Assembly: GCF_037338445.1 (NCBI RefSeq)
Contig: NZ_CP147838.1
Coordinates: 2,356,001-2,420,000 of the forward strand
Origin: Salinibaculum sp. SYNS191
GTDB lineage: Archaea; Halobacteriota; Halobacteria; Halobacteriales; Haloarculaceae
Length of the DNA stretch: 64,000 nucleotides
Reading direction: 5' to 3'
The position numbers were made by a program, and so were the translations under genes. The notes under the pieces are model-generated. The model worked only from the letters and a program-made list of their open reading frames with translations. It did not search any database and was not told the origin of the DNA. Below, piece by piece: positions 36,742 to 45,052 of this stretch (positions within the stretch are counted from its first letter, which is position 1; each line of letters opens with the position of its first letter).

Positions 36742-37568
36742 TGCGCGTCGGCGGTGAGCACCTGCTCGATGCGAGACGAGGCGGGGTCGTAGTCGGTCTC
36801 GCGAAGGCCGGCGACGGCGTCCTTGAACGCGACGTTGTAACTGGCCGGGCCGTGGAACTCCCCGAACTCGCCGTTCGCGGCGGCCTCCCCGGCCAGGCCG
36901 AAGGCGACGGTGCCGGCCAGCGCGGCCGCCTCGGTGTCCTCGATTGCACCCGCAAACGTCGCCAGCGTGGCTCCGAGCATACAGCCGGTGCCGACGACGG
37001 TCCCCATGTTGGGGTCGCCGGCCGTGACCTCGTAGGCCGCGTCGGCCGTCGCGACCACGTCCGTCTCGCCGGAGGCGACGACGACGGTGTCGTACTTCTG
37101 GGCGCAGGCGACGGCCGTCGTGGCGATGTCGCTGTACTCGCCGACGGACTCGACGCCGCGCACGTCGGCGGCCTCCCCGCCCAGCGCGGTCACCTCGCCG
37201 TAGTTGCCCTTGATGACCGCCACGTCCAGGTCCGCGGACAGCCGTTCTGCCACGCGGTCCCGGGTCGGCGTCGCGCCGACGCCGACGGGATCCAGCACGA
37301 CCGGGATGCCCTTCTCGTTGGCCGCCTCGCCGGCGGTGACCATCGTGGCCTCGCCCTCCTCGCTGACGGTGCCCATGTTGAGCAGACAGGCCTGTGCGGC
37401 CATCACCATGTCGTCGACCTCGCGCTCGTCGTCGGACATCACCGGCAGGCCGCCCCAGTGGAGGATGACCTGGGCGACGTCGTTGACCGTGACGTTGTTC
37501 GTGACGGCGTTGACCAGCGGCGAGCCCTCGGCGACGGCGCTCAGGCTGCCCTCCAGGTCGACCGTCAT
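36738..37568 (-). CDS. thiM: Hydroxyethylthiazole kinase ThiM
   Basis: A 276-residue kinase that phosphorylates 4-methyl-5-(2-hydroxyethyl)thiazole for thiamine salvage. Family blocks: PLVNAVTNNVTVNDVAQ, GGLPVMSDD, NMGTVSEE, PVVLDPVGVGATPTR, VIKGNYGE (about 138-145) and the GTGCMLGA anion hole (about 200-207) with the catalytic Cys. It overlaps thiE by four bases upstream and the SDR gene downstream. It forms a salvage pair with ThiE. Confidence 0.96.
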   Translation of the reverse strand: MTVDLEGSLSAVAEGSPLVNAVTNNVTVNDVAQVILHWGGLPVMSDDEREVDDMVMAAQACLLNMGTVSEEGEATMVTAGEAANEKGIPVVLDPVGVGATPTRDRVAERLSADLDVAVIKGNYGEVTALGGEAADVRGVESVGEYSDIATTAVACAQKYDTVVVASGETDVVATADAAYEVTAGDPNMGTVVGTGCMLGATLATFAGAIEDTEAAALAGTVAFGLAGEAAANGEFGEFHGPASYNVAFKDAVAGLRETDYDPASSRIEQVLTADAQ

Positions 37569-38242
37569 GCCTGGCCCCCCGTCTCCGCGGCGGTCCCGTC
37601 GCGGCGGCGTTTACCCTCCGCGACGGCCTCCTTCAGCGCCCGCGTCGCCTCCCCGGGGTCGTCGGCCTGCGTAATCGCGGAGATGACGGCCACGCCGTCC
37701 GCGCCGGCAGCGACCACCTCTGGCGCGCGCTCGGGCGTGACGCCGCCGATGCCCACGAAGGGAATATCGACGGCGGCGGCGATGTCGGCGACGACGTCGA
37801 GGCCGATGGCCTGGTTGTCCTCGTCGACGTCCTTCGAACTGGTCGCGTAGACGGCTCCGACGCCCAGGTAGTCGGCCCCGGCGGCCTCGGCCGCCTCGGC
37901 GGCCTCGACCGTCGAGACCGAGCGACCGACGATGGCGTCCGCGCCCAGTTGCTCGCGGGCCACGTCGACCGGCAGGTCGTCGTCGCCGAGGTGGACGCCG
38001 TCGGCGTCGGCCGCCACCGCGACGTCGATGCGGTCGTTGATGACGAGCGGCACGCCAGCCTCGGCGGTCGGCTCCCGCAGCGCGCGGGCGACCGCAAGCT
38101 GCTCGCGCGCGTTGCGGTGTTTCTCGCGGACCTGTACCACGTCGACGCCGCCCGCCAGTGCAGCCTCGACGACTTCCTCCGTGCTCCGACCTGCGGAGAG
38201 GTCGCGCTGTGTCACCAGGTACGTATCAAAATTCGTAGTCAT
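37565..38242 (-). CDS. thiE: Thiamine-phosphate synthase ThiE
   Basis: A 225-residue TIM-barrel enzyme that joins HMP-pyrophosphate and thiazole phosphate to make thiamine phosphate. Motifs: YLVTQRDLSAGRS, VDVVQVREKH, PLVINDRIDVAVAADADGVHLGDDDLP, GADYLGVGAVYATSSK and FVGIGGVTPERA. It is the first gene of a three-gene overlapping unit (thiE-thiM-SDR). No TPP riboswitch is visible in the 211 bases upstream, so regulation must be by other means. Confidence 0.96.
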   Translation of the reverse strand: MTTNFDTYLVTQRDLSAGRSTEEVVEAALAGGVDVVQVREKHRNAREQLAVARALREPTAEAGVPLVINDRIDVAVAADADGVHLGDDDLPVDVAREQLGADAIVGRSVSTVEAAEAAEAAGADYLGVGAVYATSSKDVDEDNQAIGLDVVADIAAAVDIPFVGIGGVTPERAPEVVAAGADGVAVISAITQADDPGEATRALKEAVAEGKRRRDGTAAETGGQA

Positions 38243-38360
38243 AGCGCTGACGACCTGTACACACCACGCGGTTTTACTACTGACGATTCTCCGGGCGGGT
38301 CGAGGAAGATGCCGTTTTTCGGCCTGCCTCGCCCGGTTTCACAGCCGTCGTGGCGTAGCG

Positions 38361-38393
38361 TCACACACTCCCGGGTGTGACCGGTCACCGGTC
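38361..38393. promoter_or_regulatory. Overlapping inverted repeats between thiE and peroxiredoxin
   Basis: TCACAC-N8-GTGTGA (38361-38380) overlaps GACCGGT-c-ACCGGTC (38379-38393). They lie in the divergent promoter region, just upstream of a TATA-like ttatgta (38420-38426) for the peroxiredoxin. Candidate operators; the binding proteins are unknown. Confidence 0.45.
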
Positions 38394-38453
38394 CGGTGCG
38401 CGGACGTTCAACCAATCTGTTATGTACCTCTCACACGTAATGGTGGTCGCACT

Positions 38454-38939
38454 ATGCCAGACGTAGGCGACACCGCACCAGACTTCACCGCACCGCTCGC
38501 ACACGGCGATGGCGACACAACAGAGTTCTCGCTCTCGGACGTCCTGGCCGACGAGGCCCCGGTCGTCCTGGCCTTCTTCCCCGGCGCGTTCACCCCGCCG
38601 TGCAAGCAGGAGATGGCGCAGTTCCAGAACGACATCGACCAGTATCGCGAACTGGGCGCGACGCTGTACGGCGTCAGCGTCGACAGCCCCTTCGCGCAGA
38701 ACGCGTTCCGCGACGAGAACGGCTTCGAGTTCGGGATGGTAAGCGACACGAACAAGGAGATAATCGCGGACTACGACGTCTCCATCGACATGGCGGACAT
38801 CGGCTACCACGGCCTGGCGAACCGCGCGGTGTTCGTCGTCGACGCCGACGGCGAAATCACCTACAAGTGGGTCGCCGACGAACCCGCCGACCAGCCCGAC
38901 TTCGACGCCGTCGAGGAAGCGGTCGAGGCAGCGGCCTGA
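38454..38939 (+). CDS. Peroxiredoxin (AhpC/TSA, 1-Cys)
   Basis: A 161-residue thiol peroxidase that reduces hydrogen peroxide and organic peroxides. The peroxidatic Cys50 is in FFPGAFTPPCKQEM. No second cysteine exists in the chain, so it must be a 1-Cys type resolved by an external thiol. The family pattern PxxxT-C holds, and the downstream SVDSPFAQNAFRDENG is typical of the AhpE/Bcp group. The ATG at 38454 follows a TATA-like element by about 30 bases, giving a short or absent leader. Confidence 0.93.
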   Translation: MPDVGDTAPDFTAPLAHGDGDTTEFSLSDVLADEAPVVLAFFPGAFTPPCKQEMAQFQNDIDQYRELGATLYGVSVDSPFAQNAFRDENGFEFGMVSDTNKEIIADYDVSIDMADIGYHGLANRAVFVVDADGEITYKWVADEPADQPDFDAVEEAVEAAA

Positions 38940-38956
38940 CCGGACCCGAGCGCCCG

Positions 38957-38961
38957 TTTTT
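38957..38961 (+). terminator. Oligo-T terminator after peroxiredoxin
   Basis: TTTTT run 17 bases beyond the stop, in the context gcccgtttttcgcg. Confidence 0.45.
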
Positions 38962-39008
38962 CGCGTCGAGTAACGCCGCTCCGACCACCGGCAGGCGCTG
39001 CTGGGGCC

Positions 39009-40322
39009 TCACGCGTAGGCGGGGAACTCCTCCCCGAAGACCAGAAAGAGTCCGGTCCCGAGCAGGCCGATTGCCGTGGCGACGGCGAAGGCGACGGTCG
39101 GGTCGAAGCCGTAGAGCAGTCCCCCGACGACGCCGCTGGGGATGACGACGGTGTTCCGGACGAGGTAGTACGTGCCCGTCACGCGCCCGCCGGTGTCCTG
39201 CTCGGCCGGGCCGACGATGAGCGCCTTGTGGGCCGGGAGGCCGGCGAAGCGAAGCCCCGAGAACGCGAAGATAGCGCCGACGACCAGCGGGTCCGGCGGC
39301 GCGGTGATGAGGACGACGGGGAAGACGGCGTAGACGACGAATCCGAGGCCGACGACGGGTTTCAGCCCCGTCCGCTCGGCGAGGCGGGCGACGGGGTACA
39401 TCGAGAGCAGCGCCACCACCATCTCCACGGCCAGCAGGACGCCGAAGAAGGCGGCGGGGCCGAGCGCGATGCCGAACACGGTGGCCTCCAGTTGCCAGAT
39501 GTCCGTGATGACGAAGATGACGAAGGCGTATATCATCCCGTTCCCGAAGCGCACGAGCGTGTCCCCGAGCAACAGCGGCTGGAGCGGGTCGGGCATCTCC
39601 CGGAGGTCACGGCGGATGCCGGCGATGCCTTCGAAGGATTTTCCGATGGTGTCGGCCGCGGAGTCGTAGAGGAAGTGCTGGACGACGGTGCCGGCGACGG
39701 CGAAGACGATGGCGACGGCGAGGATGGCCTGGAAGCCGACGACGAAGGAGGCGGTCACGGCCAACAGCGCGGTGGCGGCCAGCAGGCCGAGCAGGAAGCC
39801 GACCCGGCGGAACGTCTCGGTCGAGGCGAACCCGGCCGCGAGGTGCTGGGGCTCGGTACTCTGCTTGACGACGGCGAAGGTCGCGCCGAGGCCGAAGGAC
39901 TTCCAGGCCTGCACCAGGAACAGGCCGACGAAAATCCAGACCCAGCCCGGAATCGTGACCGGCCCGAGGGAAAGTGAGAGGCCGGGCGCGACCAGCCAGA
40001 AGGCGAACCCGAGCGCGGAGACGAACCCGAAGACGGTCAGCGCGACGCGGGAGCCGACGCGGTCCGACACCGCCCCACCGGGGTAGGGGTAGACCGCGCC
40101 GATGAGGTCCCCGAGGCTCTTGTAGAGGCCGACAACGACCGGGCCGGCCCCGAGCACGCGCATGTACTCGGGGACGTAGCGGGTGGTCATCTGGAAGCCA
40201 AGCGAGAAGGCGAACATCGCGACGGAGAGCACCAGCACGTCCCGCGGCATGGCGACGAACTGGCGAAAAGAGTCCAGCGGGTCCGCGTCGCCCTCGGACT
40301 CCGCCGCGGTGGACTCGGCCAT
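39009..40322 (-). CDS. MFS transporter
   Basis: A 437-residue membrane protein with about twelve helices of the major facilitator superfamily. Visible motifs include GDLIGAVYPYPGGAVSDRVGSR (motif A region after helix 2) and the mid-protein loop DSAADTIGKSFEGIAGIRRDLREM. The first about 20 residues are an acidic soluble tail. Substrate not identifiable. The ATG at 40322 begins just before the acidic tail; longer frames upstream run through the divergent promoter. It is divergent from the aldolase gene. Confidence 0.87.
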   Translation of the reverse strand: MAESTAAESEGDADPLDSFRQFVAMPRDVLVLSVAMFAFSLGFQMTTRYVPEYMRVLGAGPVVVGLYKSLGDLIGAVYPYPGGAVSDRVGSRVALTVFGFVSALGFAFWLVAPGLSLSLGPVTIPGWVWIFVGLFLVQAWKSFGLGATFAVVKQSTEPQHLAAGFASTETFRRVGFLLGLLAATALLAVTASFVVGFQAILAVAIVFAVAGTVVQHFLYDSAADTIGKSFEGIAGIRRDLREMPDPLQPLLLGDTLVRFGNGMIYAFVIFVITDIWQLEATVFGIALGPAAFFGVLLAVEMVVALLSMYPVARLAERTGLKPVVGLGFVVYAVFPVVLITAPPDPLVVGAIFAFSGLRFAGLPAHKALIVGPAEQDTGGRVTGTYYLVRNTVVIPSGVVGGLLYGFDPTVAFAVATAIGLLGTGLFLVFGEEFPAYA

Positions 40323-40473
40323 CGTCCGTTCCACGGCCGCCGCCGGCCTAAACGGTTCGCTGGCGGCGACCGCTTTCGGGTACCTCACCCCTGCCAAACG
40401 TAGTTGCGGGGAGCGCTCGGTAGTTCCCGGCGACTGCGGCGGAGTTTTCAGCGTCGGGTCGCAAGGTGCGGTC

Positions 40474-41481
40474 ATGATAGACCTCCGCAGCGACACCGTC
40501 ACGCGGCCCAGCGACGCGATGCGCGCGGCCGCCCGCGACGCCCCCGTCGGCGACGACGTCTACCGCGAAGACCCCTCCGTCGAGAAACTCCAGGAGCGAG
40601 CGGCCGACGTGCTCGGTACCGATGCTGCCCTGTTCGTTCCCTCCGGCACGATGGGCAACCAGGTCGCCGCCCGGACCCACACCGAGCGCGGCCAGGAACT
40701 GCTCTGCGAGCGCGAGAGTCACATCTACAAGTGGGAACTGGCCGGCCTCGCACAGCACGCGGGGGTCCAGCCCCGGACGATAGACGGCGGGGACCGCGGC
40801 GTCGTCACCCCCGAGCAGGTCCGCGCGGGCCACGTCGCGGCCGACGGTCACCGACCCGGTACCGGCCTGCTCGCGCTGGAGAACACCCACAACAGCAAGG
40901 GCGGCACGGCCATCGCGCCCGAAGCCATCGCCGCGGCGGCCGACGCGGCCCACGACCTGGGCGTCCCGGTTCACCTCGACGGCGCGCGCCTGTTCAACGC
41001 CGCCGTCGCCCACGACCGGCCAGCCGCCGACTTCGTCGCACCGGTGGACTCGGTGATGTGCTGTCTCTCGAAGGGCCTGGGCGCGCCCGTCGGTTCGATT
41101 CTGGCGGGCGAGACCGAGTTCGTCGAGGACGCCCGTCGCGTCCGGAAACTCATGGGCGGCGGGATGCGCCAGGCCGGCATCGTCGCCGCACCGGGCATCG
41201 AGGCGCTGGACAATCGCAAGCGACTCGCGGAGGACCACCGCCGCGCCGAGCGCCTGGCGGCGGGGCTGGACGACATCGAGGGGCTCTCGGTCCCCGACCC
41301 AGAGACGAACATCGTCATCGTGGAGACCGACCGACCAGCAGCGGCCGTCCTCGACGACTGCGAGGCGGAGGGCGTGCTGGGCGTCCCCTTCGACGAGCAC
41401 GTGATTCGCTTCTGTACGCACTGGGATGTCGACGACGCGGACGTCGAGGAGGCGGTTGCGGCCGTCGAGCGCGCGGTGTGA
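40474..41481 (+). CDS. ltaE: Low-specificity L-threonine aldolase
   Basis: A 335-residue PLP enzyme that splits threonine or allo-threonine to glycine and acetaldehyde. It begins with the family hallmark MIDLRSDTVTRPSDAM, then PVGDDVYREDPSV and PSGTMGNQVA. The PLP lysine is Lys200 in CCLSKGLGAPVGS, and the His/Asp contacts are in VPVHLDGARLFNAAVA. A related beta-eliminating lyase is possible but the N-terminal pattern favours the aldolase. It ends 43 bases before the RNase P RNA. Confidence 0.93.
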   Translation: MIDLRSDTVTRPSDAMRAAARDAPVGDDVYREDPSVEKLQERAADVLGTDAALFVPSGTMGNQVAARTHTERGQELLCERESHIYKWELAGLAQHAGVQPRTIDGGDRGVVTPEQVRAGHVAADGHRPGTGLLALENTHNSKGGTAIAPEAIAAAADAAHDLGVPVHLDGARLFNAAVAHDRPAADFVAPVDSVMCCLSKGLGAPVGSILAGETEFVEDARRVRKLMGGGMRQAGIVAAPGIEALDNRKRLAEDHRRAERLAAGLDDIEGLSVPDPETNIVIVETDRPAAAVLDDCEAEGVLGVPFDEHVIRFCTHWDVDDADVEEAVAAVERAV

Positions 41482-41524
41482 CCCGGACCGAACGGCTTAG
41501 GGTCGCCCGTCGTCTACGGTCGAC

Positions 41525-41925
41525 CGGCAGAGGGAGCCCGGCCCCCGTGCCCCAGTCGGGGTATGAGGAAAGTCCCCCCACCGTCCGGGCGGGCGACCGG
41601 GCGCAAGCCCGGGGCGGGAGACCGCCGGCTCTGGAACAGAAACGAGACCACTCTCCGCGACCGATGAGGTGCGCGAACCCCGAGCGAGACGAAGCGAGGG
41701 GGAGTTAACCCACCGAGGGCGGCGTGCCGACCCGTGTCGGCACGTCACGCGGTGCGGCAGACGCCGCCCGCCATAACGTGCTGTCCCAGCACGCTGACCG
41801 GAGAGAACGGATGGAACGGCGAACCCTCGCCGGTGCAAGTCCGGACCGCATGGTAGCCCGGACACGGTTCGGACGCTCAGCCGAATGCCGGGTCGAACAG
41901 AAGGGGGCTTACTCCCCTCAGCCGC
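41525..41925 (+). ncRNA. rnpB: RNase P RNA
   Basis: About 400 bases with the universal archaeal/bacterial type A features: CR-I gaggaaagtcccc (41569-41581), CR-IV/V with acagaagggggcttac at the 3' end (41897-41912), and a P1 helix formed by cggcagagggag and ctcccctcagccg. It makes the mature 5' ends of tRNAs. Boundaries are set from P1 and are approximate. Confidence 0.93.
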
Positions 41926-42022
41926 CACTTTCTCGCGAGCGCCGGCTATCCCTGCCGGCTTCGCCGACGCCACCGTCGCCTCCTGGCCAACGTTGAAGAC
42001 GGGGCCAGTCCAATAGCGGAGC

Positions 42023-42298
42023 GTGGACAGAGAACGCCTGGAGTCGGAACTCGAAGCGGCCTTCGGCGGCGAGCCGGCGGTCCGTCGCGCCATCTCCCGG
42101 CAGGCCCAGGACCTCGTGGACTCGGGCCGCATCGCCGAGGACTTCGGGTACGACCTCACCGTCGAGACCATCCTCGACCACCTGGACGATGCACCCGACG
42201 ACCGCTCGCTGGGCGAGCGCTGGAACTGGTGGGTCGGCTCGCTCGACCTCTCGAAGGGCGGCTACCAGCGCTTCCAGGTCCGCCTCGATATCGCGTAG
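42023..42298 (+). CDS. Conserved-looking small protein, unknown function
   Basis: A 91-residue acidic, mostly helical protein with a GTG start at 42023 (MDRERLESELEAAFGG...). The C-terminal WNWWVGSLDLSKGGYQRFQVRL is unusually aromatic and hints at a conserved interaction surface. No family recognised. It lies 98 bases after RNase P RNA on the same strand, so it may be read from the same or an adjacent promoter. Confidence 0.65.
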   Translation: MDRERLESELEAAFGGEPAVRRAISRQAQDLVDSGRIAEDFGYDLTVETILDHLDDAPDDRSLGERWNWWVGSLDLSKGGYQRFQVRLDIA

Positions 42299-42391
42299 GT
42301 AACCCCAAAAACGCCGTCTGCGGCGTCATAGGCCCCGGCAAGTGCTGCTTTTGCGGGAGAGGTTTTCTCCGCCGGTCCCCCCTCTCGGTGT

Positions 42392-43453
42392 ATGACGACG
42401 CTCTCTCGTCGCCGGTTGCTCAAGAGTGCTGGCGCAGGTCTCGTCGGACTGACCGGTGGGCTGGCCGGGTGCAGCGGCAACGGCGGCACCGACGGCGGCA
42501 GCGGCTCCGCCCCCGACTCGCTCACGCTCGGGACGCTCAACGTCTTCCCGATGATGCAGTACTTCGTCATCGACCAGCAGGGCTGGTACGACGACCTCGG
42601 GCCGGACATCGAACTCAAAACCTTCGGCGGCGGCCCGCCGCTGGTCCAGGCCTACGCCTCTGGTTCGCTCGATTTCGCCTACGTGGGAATCAGCCCGGGC
42701 TTGGTCGCCATCGCCAACGGCGTCGCCTCAAAAGTGGTGGCGGCGAACGTCCTCGAACCGAACGTCATGGTCGGCGACAGCGAGTTCCGCTCGTACTGGA
42801 CGGACCACGGCGCGGACGCCTTCGAGCAGTTCCGCCAGGACAAGGGCCGCAAACCGAAGTTCGCGACGCTACCGGCTGGCTCGACCCCCGACGTGTTCCT
42901 CCGCTTCTGGATTACGGAGGCGCTGGGGCTCTCGCTGGACGTGGTGGAAATCGTCGGGCAGAGTCCCAGCGCGCTCCAGTCGACGCTGGCGACGGGCAAC
43001 GCCGACGCCGGCAGCGCCATCGAGCCGATTCCGACCCTGCTGCAGGAGAACCCGGACAGCGACATGCAGCCGTTCTCCTACGCGGGCGAGGTCATGCCCG
43101 GCCAGCCAGGGGCCGTCCTCCAGCCCTCCCAGGCACTGGTCGACGACAACCCCGACCTCGTGCAGGAACTGGTCGACATCCACGTCCGCGCGACGGAGTT
43201 CATCCACGAGAACCGCGCCGAGGCCGCCGAGATGGCGAGCGCGGTCATCGGCTCGGACGTCCTCTCGTCGTCGGTGGCCAGGACCGCTATCAACTCGCCG
43301 GCCTCGAACTTCATCTCGAACCCCCGCCGCATCGTCGACAAGTCGCTGGTCTACAACGACTTCCATCAGCAACTCGACTCCGTCGGCGAGGACCTCTCGG
43401 AGGGCGACATCTTCGACCACAGCTTCTACGACGAGGTGAGCGATGGCGGGTAG
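42392..43453 (+). CDS. ABC transporter substrate-binding lipoprotein (SsuA/NMT1-like)
   Basis: A 353-residue periplasmic-type binding protein of the nitrate/sulfonate/taurine/THI5 group. It has a Tat signal (RRRLLK, residues 6-11) and a lipobox ending at Cys27 (GGLAGC), so it is exported folded and lipid-anchored. LGTLNVFPMMQYFVIDQQGWYDDLG and AYASGSLDFAYVGISPG are family features. Its stop overlaps the permease start by 11 bases. The ligand could be a sulfonate, a nitrogenous compound or a thiamine precursor; sequence alone does not decide. Confidence 0.9.
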   Translation: MTTLSRRRLLKSAGAGLVGLTGGLAGCSGNGGTDGGSGSAPDSLTLGTLNVFPMMQYFVIDQQGWYDDLGPDIELKTFGGGPPLVQAYASGSLDFAYVGISPGLVAIANGVASKVVAANVLEPNVMVGDSEFRSYWTDHGADAFEQFRQDKGRKPKFATLPAGSTPDVFLRFWITEALGLSLDVVEIVGQSPSALQSTLATGNADAGSAIEPIPTLLQENPDSDMQPFSYAGEVMPGQPGAVLQPSQALVDDNPDLVQELVDIHVRATEFIHENRAEAAEMASAVIGSDVLSSSVARTAINSPASNFISNPRRIVDKSLVYNDFHQQLDSVGEDLSEGDIFDHSFYDEVSDGG

Positions 43454-44243
43454 CGTCGAACCGGAAACGCTCGACGTCCCCGGCACCGGTAGCTTCCGCC
43501 TCGGCCAGCTCCGCAACCTCGCCCTCCAGACGGGGGCGCTCGTCGCCTTCGTCGCGCTGTGGTGGGGCGCGGCGCTTTTCACGCCGCAGACGCTGCTCCC
43601 ACAGCCACCCGCCGTGCTGGAGGTGCTCGTCGCCGACGTCACGTCGGGACAGCTGTTCGAGCTGGTGGTCCAGAGCCTGCGTCACTACCTGCCCGGGCTG
43701 CTCGTCGGCTCCGCGCTGGGGATGGCCGTCGGCATCCTCGTCGGCTGGTCGTCGCTGGCCTCACAGACCGTCGGTACCGTCGCGGGGTTGCTCCGGCCGG
43801 TCCCGCCGCTGGCGTGGATCCCCTTCGCCATCATCTGGTTCGGCCTCAACGACAGCGGCGCGGCCTTCATCATCGCCATCGTCGCGTTCTGGATAAACTA
43901 CTACAACGCTGAGAGCGGCGTCCGGAGCGTCGACGACCAGTTGCTCGAGGTCGGCCAGTCGCTGGGCACGAAGTCCGACCTCGGGCTCATCCGGCGCATC
44001 GTCCTGCCCTCGGCCACGCCGGAGCTTTTCACCGGCTTCCGGACCGCCGCGGGCCAGGCCTGGATGGTGATGGTCGCGGCCGAACTGCTGGGGGTGCCCG
44101 GCATCGGCAAGCACCTCTGGGACGCGGCCAACTTCCTCCAGATGCCGGTGGTCATCGCGTACATGCTCGTCATCGGCGTCCTCTTTCTCCTGTCGGACCG
44201 GCTCATCAAACTCGCGGAGACGTACACCCTCGCCTGGCGGTGA
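43443..44243 (+). CDS. ABC transporter permease (SsuC-like)
   Basis: A 266-residue inner-membrane permease with about six helices and the BPD_transp_1 EAA-type loop (DDQLLEVGQSLGTKSDLGLIRRIVLPSATPELFTGFR), where it contacts the ATPase. It overlaps the binding-protein gene by 11 bases and ends at the ATPase start, giving a compact three-gene importer operon. Confidence 0.92.
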   Translation: MAGSVEPETLDVPGTGSFRLGQLRNLALQTGALVAFVALWWGAALFTPQTLLPQPPAVLEVLVADVTSGQLFELVVQSLRHYLPGLLVGSALGMAVGILVGWSSLASQTVGTVAGLLRPVPPLAWIPFAIIWFGLNDSGAAFIIAIVAFWINYYNAESGVRSVDDQLLEVGQSLGTKSDLGLIRRIVLPSATPELFTGFRTAAGQAWMVMVAAELLGVPGIGKHLWDAANFLQMPVVIAYMLVIGVLFLLSDRLIKLAETYTLAWR

Positions 44244-44248
44244 CACCG

Positions 44249-45049
44249 ATGACGACCAACTCATCACACGCGACCGACCGAACCCGCAGCATGGACACCG
44301 AAATCGCCGTCGACGGCGTTTCGAAGACCTACCGGAGCGAGCGCGGCCCCGTGCAGGCGCTGGCGGACGTAGACTTCGACGTCGGCCAGGGGGAGTTCGT
44401 CTCCATCGTCGGCCCCTCCGGCTGTGGCAAGTCCACGGCCTTCCGCATCGTCGCCGGACTGGAGGAGGCGACGGAGGGAGAGGTCCGCGTCGACGGCCGG
44501 CGGGTCACCGAACCGGGACCCGACCGCGGGATGGTGTTTCAGGACGACGCACTCTTTCCGTGGCGGACCGTCGCTGGCAACGTCGCCTACGGGCTGGAGG
44601 AGGTCGGCCCGCCGGAGGGGGCCACCGTCGACGAGCGCGTCGACTACTGCCTGGACCTCGTCGGCCTGGCCGAGAAGGCCGACGCCTACCCGAAGGAACT
44701 CTCCGGCGGGCAGCGCCAGCGCGTCGGCATCGCGCGGGCGCTCGCGGTCGACCCGCCGATTCTGCTGATGGACGAGCCCTTCGGCAGCGTCGACGCCCGC
44801 ACGAAGACATCGCTGCACCGCGAACTGCTGGACATCTGGGCGGAGACCCGCAAGACCATCTGCTTCGTCACCCACGACATCGAGGAGGCGGTCTACCTCT
44901 CGGACCGCATCGTCGTCTTCTCGGCCGGCCCGGGGACGGTCCTCGACGAGATTCCGGTCCCGCTGGAGCGCCCCCGCGACCGCACGGGCGACGCCTTTAC
45001 CGACATCAAAGCGGACGTTCTCGCCTACTTCGAGGACGAGGAGGACTGA
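44249..45049 (+). CDS. ABC transporter ATP-binding protein (SsuB-like)
   Basis: A 266-residue ATPase. Walker A GPSGCGKST near residue 55, Q-loop VFQDDALFPW, signature LSGGQRQR near 150, Walker B ILLMDEPFGSVDA, and H-loop FVTHDIEEA. It is closest to the nitrate/sulfonate/taurine type. The ATG at 44249 is preferred; a GTG at 44240 overlapping the permease stop and an internal ATG at 44291 (just before the fold) are alternatives. It converges with the beta-CASP gene (3-base gap). Confidence 0.94.
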   Translation: MTTNSSHATDRTRSMDTEIAVDGVSKTYRSERGPVQALADVDFDVGQGEFVSIVGPSGCGKSTAFRIVAGLEEATEGEVRVDGRRVTEPGPDRGMVFQDDALFPWRTVAGNVAYGLEEVGPPEGATVDERVDYCLDLVGLAEKADAYPKELSGGQRQRVGIARALAVDPPILLMDEPFGSVDARTKTSLHRELLDIWAETRKTICFVTHDIEEAVYLSDRIVVFSAGPGTVLDEIPVPLERPRDRTGDAFTDIKADVLAYFEDEED

Positions 45050-45052
45050 GGC

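Noticed and set aside
38243..38453. TPP riboswitch in front of thiE
   Set aside because: The conserved CTGAGA and the second thiamine-binding segment are both missing on the minus strand.
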